A DNA stretch of 40,582 nucleotides from NCBI GenBank assembly GCA_002471015.1, contig DKPB01000039.1, forward strand, positions 1 to 40,582, read 5' to 3'. Every line of letters begins with the position of its first letter. The first letter of the stretch is position 1. This stretch comes from Stenotrophomonas sp. UBA7346 (GTDB lineage: Bacteria > Pseudomonadota > Gammaproteobacteria > Xanthomonadales > Xanthomonadaceae). This document shows, one piece after another, positions 39,426-40,582 of this stretch. The translations under genes were made by a program, and so were the position numbers. The notes under the pieces are model-generated. The model searched no databases and was not told where the DNA came from. It saw only the letters and a program-made list of their open reading frames with translations.

Positions 39426-40582
39426 TTACAGATCGAACTTGATGCCCTGGGCCAGCGGCAGCGAGTCGGAGTAGTTGATGGTGTTGGTCTGGCGGCGCAT
39501 ATAGACCTTCCATGCATCCGAGCCGGACTCGCGGCCACCGCCGGTGTCCTTCTCGCCACCGAAGGCGCCACCGATTTCCGCACCGGACGTGCCGATGTTG
39601 ATGTTGGCGATGCCGCAGTCGCTGCCGGCTGCCGACAGGAACTTCTCGGCGGTCTTCAGGTTCTGGGTAAAGATCGACGAGGACAGGCCCTGCGGCACGC
39701 CGTTCTGCATGTCGATGGCTTCGTCCAGGGTGCTGTACTTCATCACGTACAGAATCGGTGCGAAGGTCTCGTGCTGGACGATCTCATCACTGTTCTTCAG
39801 GCCGGTGACAATCGCCGGCAGCACGAAGTTGCCGGCACGGTCGATGGCGGTGCCGCCGGTCTCGACGGTGCCACCGGCAGCCTTGGCCTTGGCGATCGAG
39901 GCCAGGAACTGCTGCACAGCTTCCGGGCTGTTCAACGGGCCCATCAGGTTGGCGGCGTCGGTCGGGTCACCGATCTTGCCTTCGACCTGCTTGTACGCCT
40001 TGATCAGCGTGGCCAGCACGTTGTCGTAGATGGATTCATGCACGATCAGGCGGCGGGTGGTGGTGCAGCGCTGGCCGGCGGTGCCGACGGCGCCGAACAC
40101 GATGCCCGGCACGGCCAGCTTCTGGTCGGCGGTCTCGTCCATGATGATGGCGTTGTTGCCGCCCAGTTCCAGCAGGCAGCGGCCCAGGCGCTGGGCAACC
40201 TTCTGGTTGACGGTGCGGCCGACCTGGGTGGAACCGGTGAAGGAAATCAGCGGCACGCGGCGGTCGTCGACCATCTTTTCCGACAATGCGGTGCCTGCGT
40301 CGTTGATCAGGAAGAACAGGTCCGGGAAGCCGCCGTCCTTCAGCGCGTCATTGCAGATCTTCATCGTGGCAATGGCGGTCAGCGGGGTCTTGTTGGACGG
40401 CTTCCAGATGCAGATATCGCCGCAGATGGCGGCCAGGAACGCATTCCAGCTCCACACCGCGACCGGGAAGTTGAAGGCCGAGATGATGCCGACCAGACCC
40501 AGCGGGTGGTACTGCTCGTACATGCGGTGGCCCGGGCGCTCGGAATGCATGGTGTAGCCGTACAGCATGCGGCTCTGGCCCA
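39426..40582 (-). CDS. ALDH7-family aldehyde dehydrogenase (3' part; start lies beyond the window)
   Basis: About 385 residues of a protein normally near 510 aa are visible; the frame is open to the window edge. The family includes antiquitin, an alpha-aminoadipic semialdehyde / piperideine-6-carboxylate dehydrogenase of lysine breakdown (AmaB in Pseudomonas). Visible landmarks are GIISAFNFPVAVWSWN, SFTGSTQVGR for NAD binding, LLELGGNNAII with the catalytic Glu, and GTAGQRCTTTRR with the nucleophilic Cys. HETFAPILYVMKY follows. The FAP motif and GGEKDTGGGRESGSDAWKVY near the end favour ALDH7 over other aldehyde dehydrogenases. The true substrate is inferred from family only. Confidence 0.92.
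   Translation of the reverse strand, partial: GQSRMLYGYTMHSERPGHRMYEQYHPLGLVGIISAFNFPVAVWSWNAFLAAICGDICIWKPSNKTPLTAIATMKICNDALKDGGFPDLFFLINDAGTALSEKMVDDRRVPLISFTGSTQVGRTVNQKVAQRLGRCLLELGGNNAIIMDETADQKLAVPGIVFGAVGTAGQRCTTTRRLIVHESIYDNVLATLIKAYKQVEGKIGDPTDAANLMGPLNSPEAVQQFLASIAKAKAAGGTVETGGTAIDRAGNFVLPAIVTGLKNSDEIVQHETFAPILYVMKYSTLDEAIDMQNGVPQGLSSSIFTQNLKTAEKFLSAAGSDCGIANINIGTSGAEIGGAFGGEKDTGGGRESGSDAWKVYMRRQTNTINYSDSLPLAQGIKFDL

Overview
This window reads as chromosomal DNA of a high-GC gammaproteobacterium of the Xanthomonadaceae, most likely Stenotrophomonas. The evidence is the gene content and order (ihfB-lapA-lapB-WbpL/WbpM-like genes-galU; ndk-rlmN-pilF-rodZ-yfgM-bamB-der). Short GTAG-ended stem-loops between folD and guaB also look like the SMAG REP family described from S. 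maltophilia. No tRNA, rRNA, CRISPR array, transposase or prophage gene was seen. Genus and element assignments come from memory of the families, not from a search.

Layout. 1-5649 (+): the end of ihfB, LPS-assembly regulators lapA and lapB, a WecA/WbpL-like lipid-carrier sugar-phosphate transferase, a WbpM/CapD-like nucleotide-sugar dehydratase and galU, i.e. envelope and LPS precursor supply. 5650-10398 (-): a fatty-acid degradation operon, psrA-like regulator, then a FadN-type hydratase/dehydrogenase, then a thiolase, with a CAAAC-N4-GTTTG box at its promoter end. 10608-17193 (+): ndk, rlmN, the pilus lipoprotein pilF, rodZ, yfgM, bamB and der, tightly packed. 17194-17658: a non-coding stretch with a terminator, a palindromic repeat and a hexanucleotide microsatellite. 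17659-25197 (+): rhodanese-MoeB, a KefC-type antiporter, folD, guaB and guaA. folD and guaB are separated by REP-like repeats.

25296-30323 (-): a chaperone-usher fimbrial operon (pilin, chaperone, usher, tip adhesin), the most accessory-looking block. It is followed by about 700 bp without a convincing gene, then a PAS-PAS-GGDEF-EAL protein (+). 33121-35210: a LysR regulator diverging from an lrgA/lrgB (cidA/cidB)-type pair, with a palindrome between them. 35219-39304 (-): a compact run of DUF4190 membrane protein, SAM methyltransferase, pyrD, murB and an EamA transporter, joined by 4-bp overlaps or gaps of a few bases. The window ends inside an ALDH7-family aldehyde dehydrogenase (-).

Most genes are ordinary core genes. 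I did not find a clearly new multi-gene system. The items most worth a second look are the PsrA-type autoregulatory layout of the fad operon, an intrinsic terminator inside the ndk leader, the hexamer microsatellite next to a probably leaderless moeB, a leucine at the usual Tyr/Met position of the WbpM-like dehydratase, and the c-di-GMP enzyme beside the fimbrial operon.
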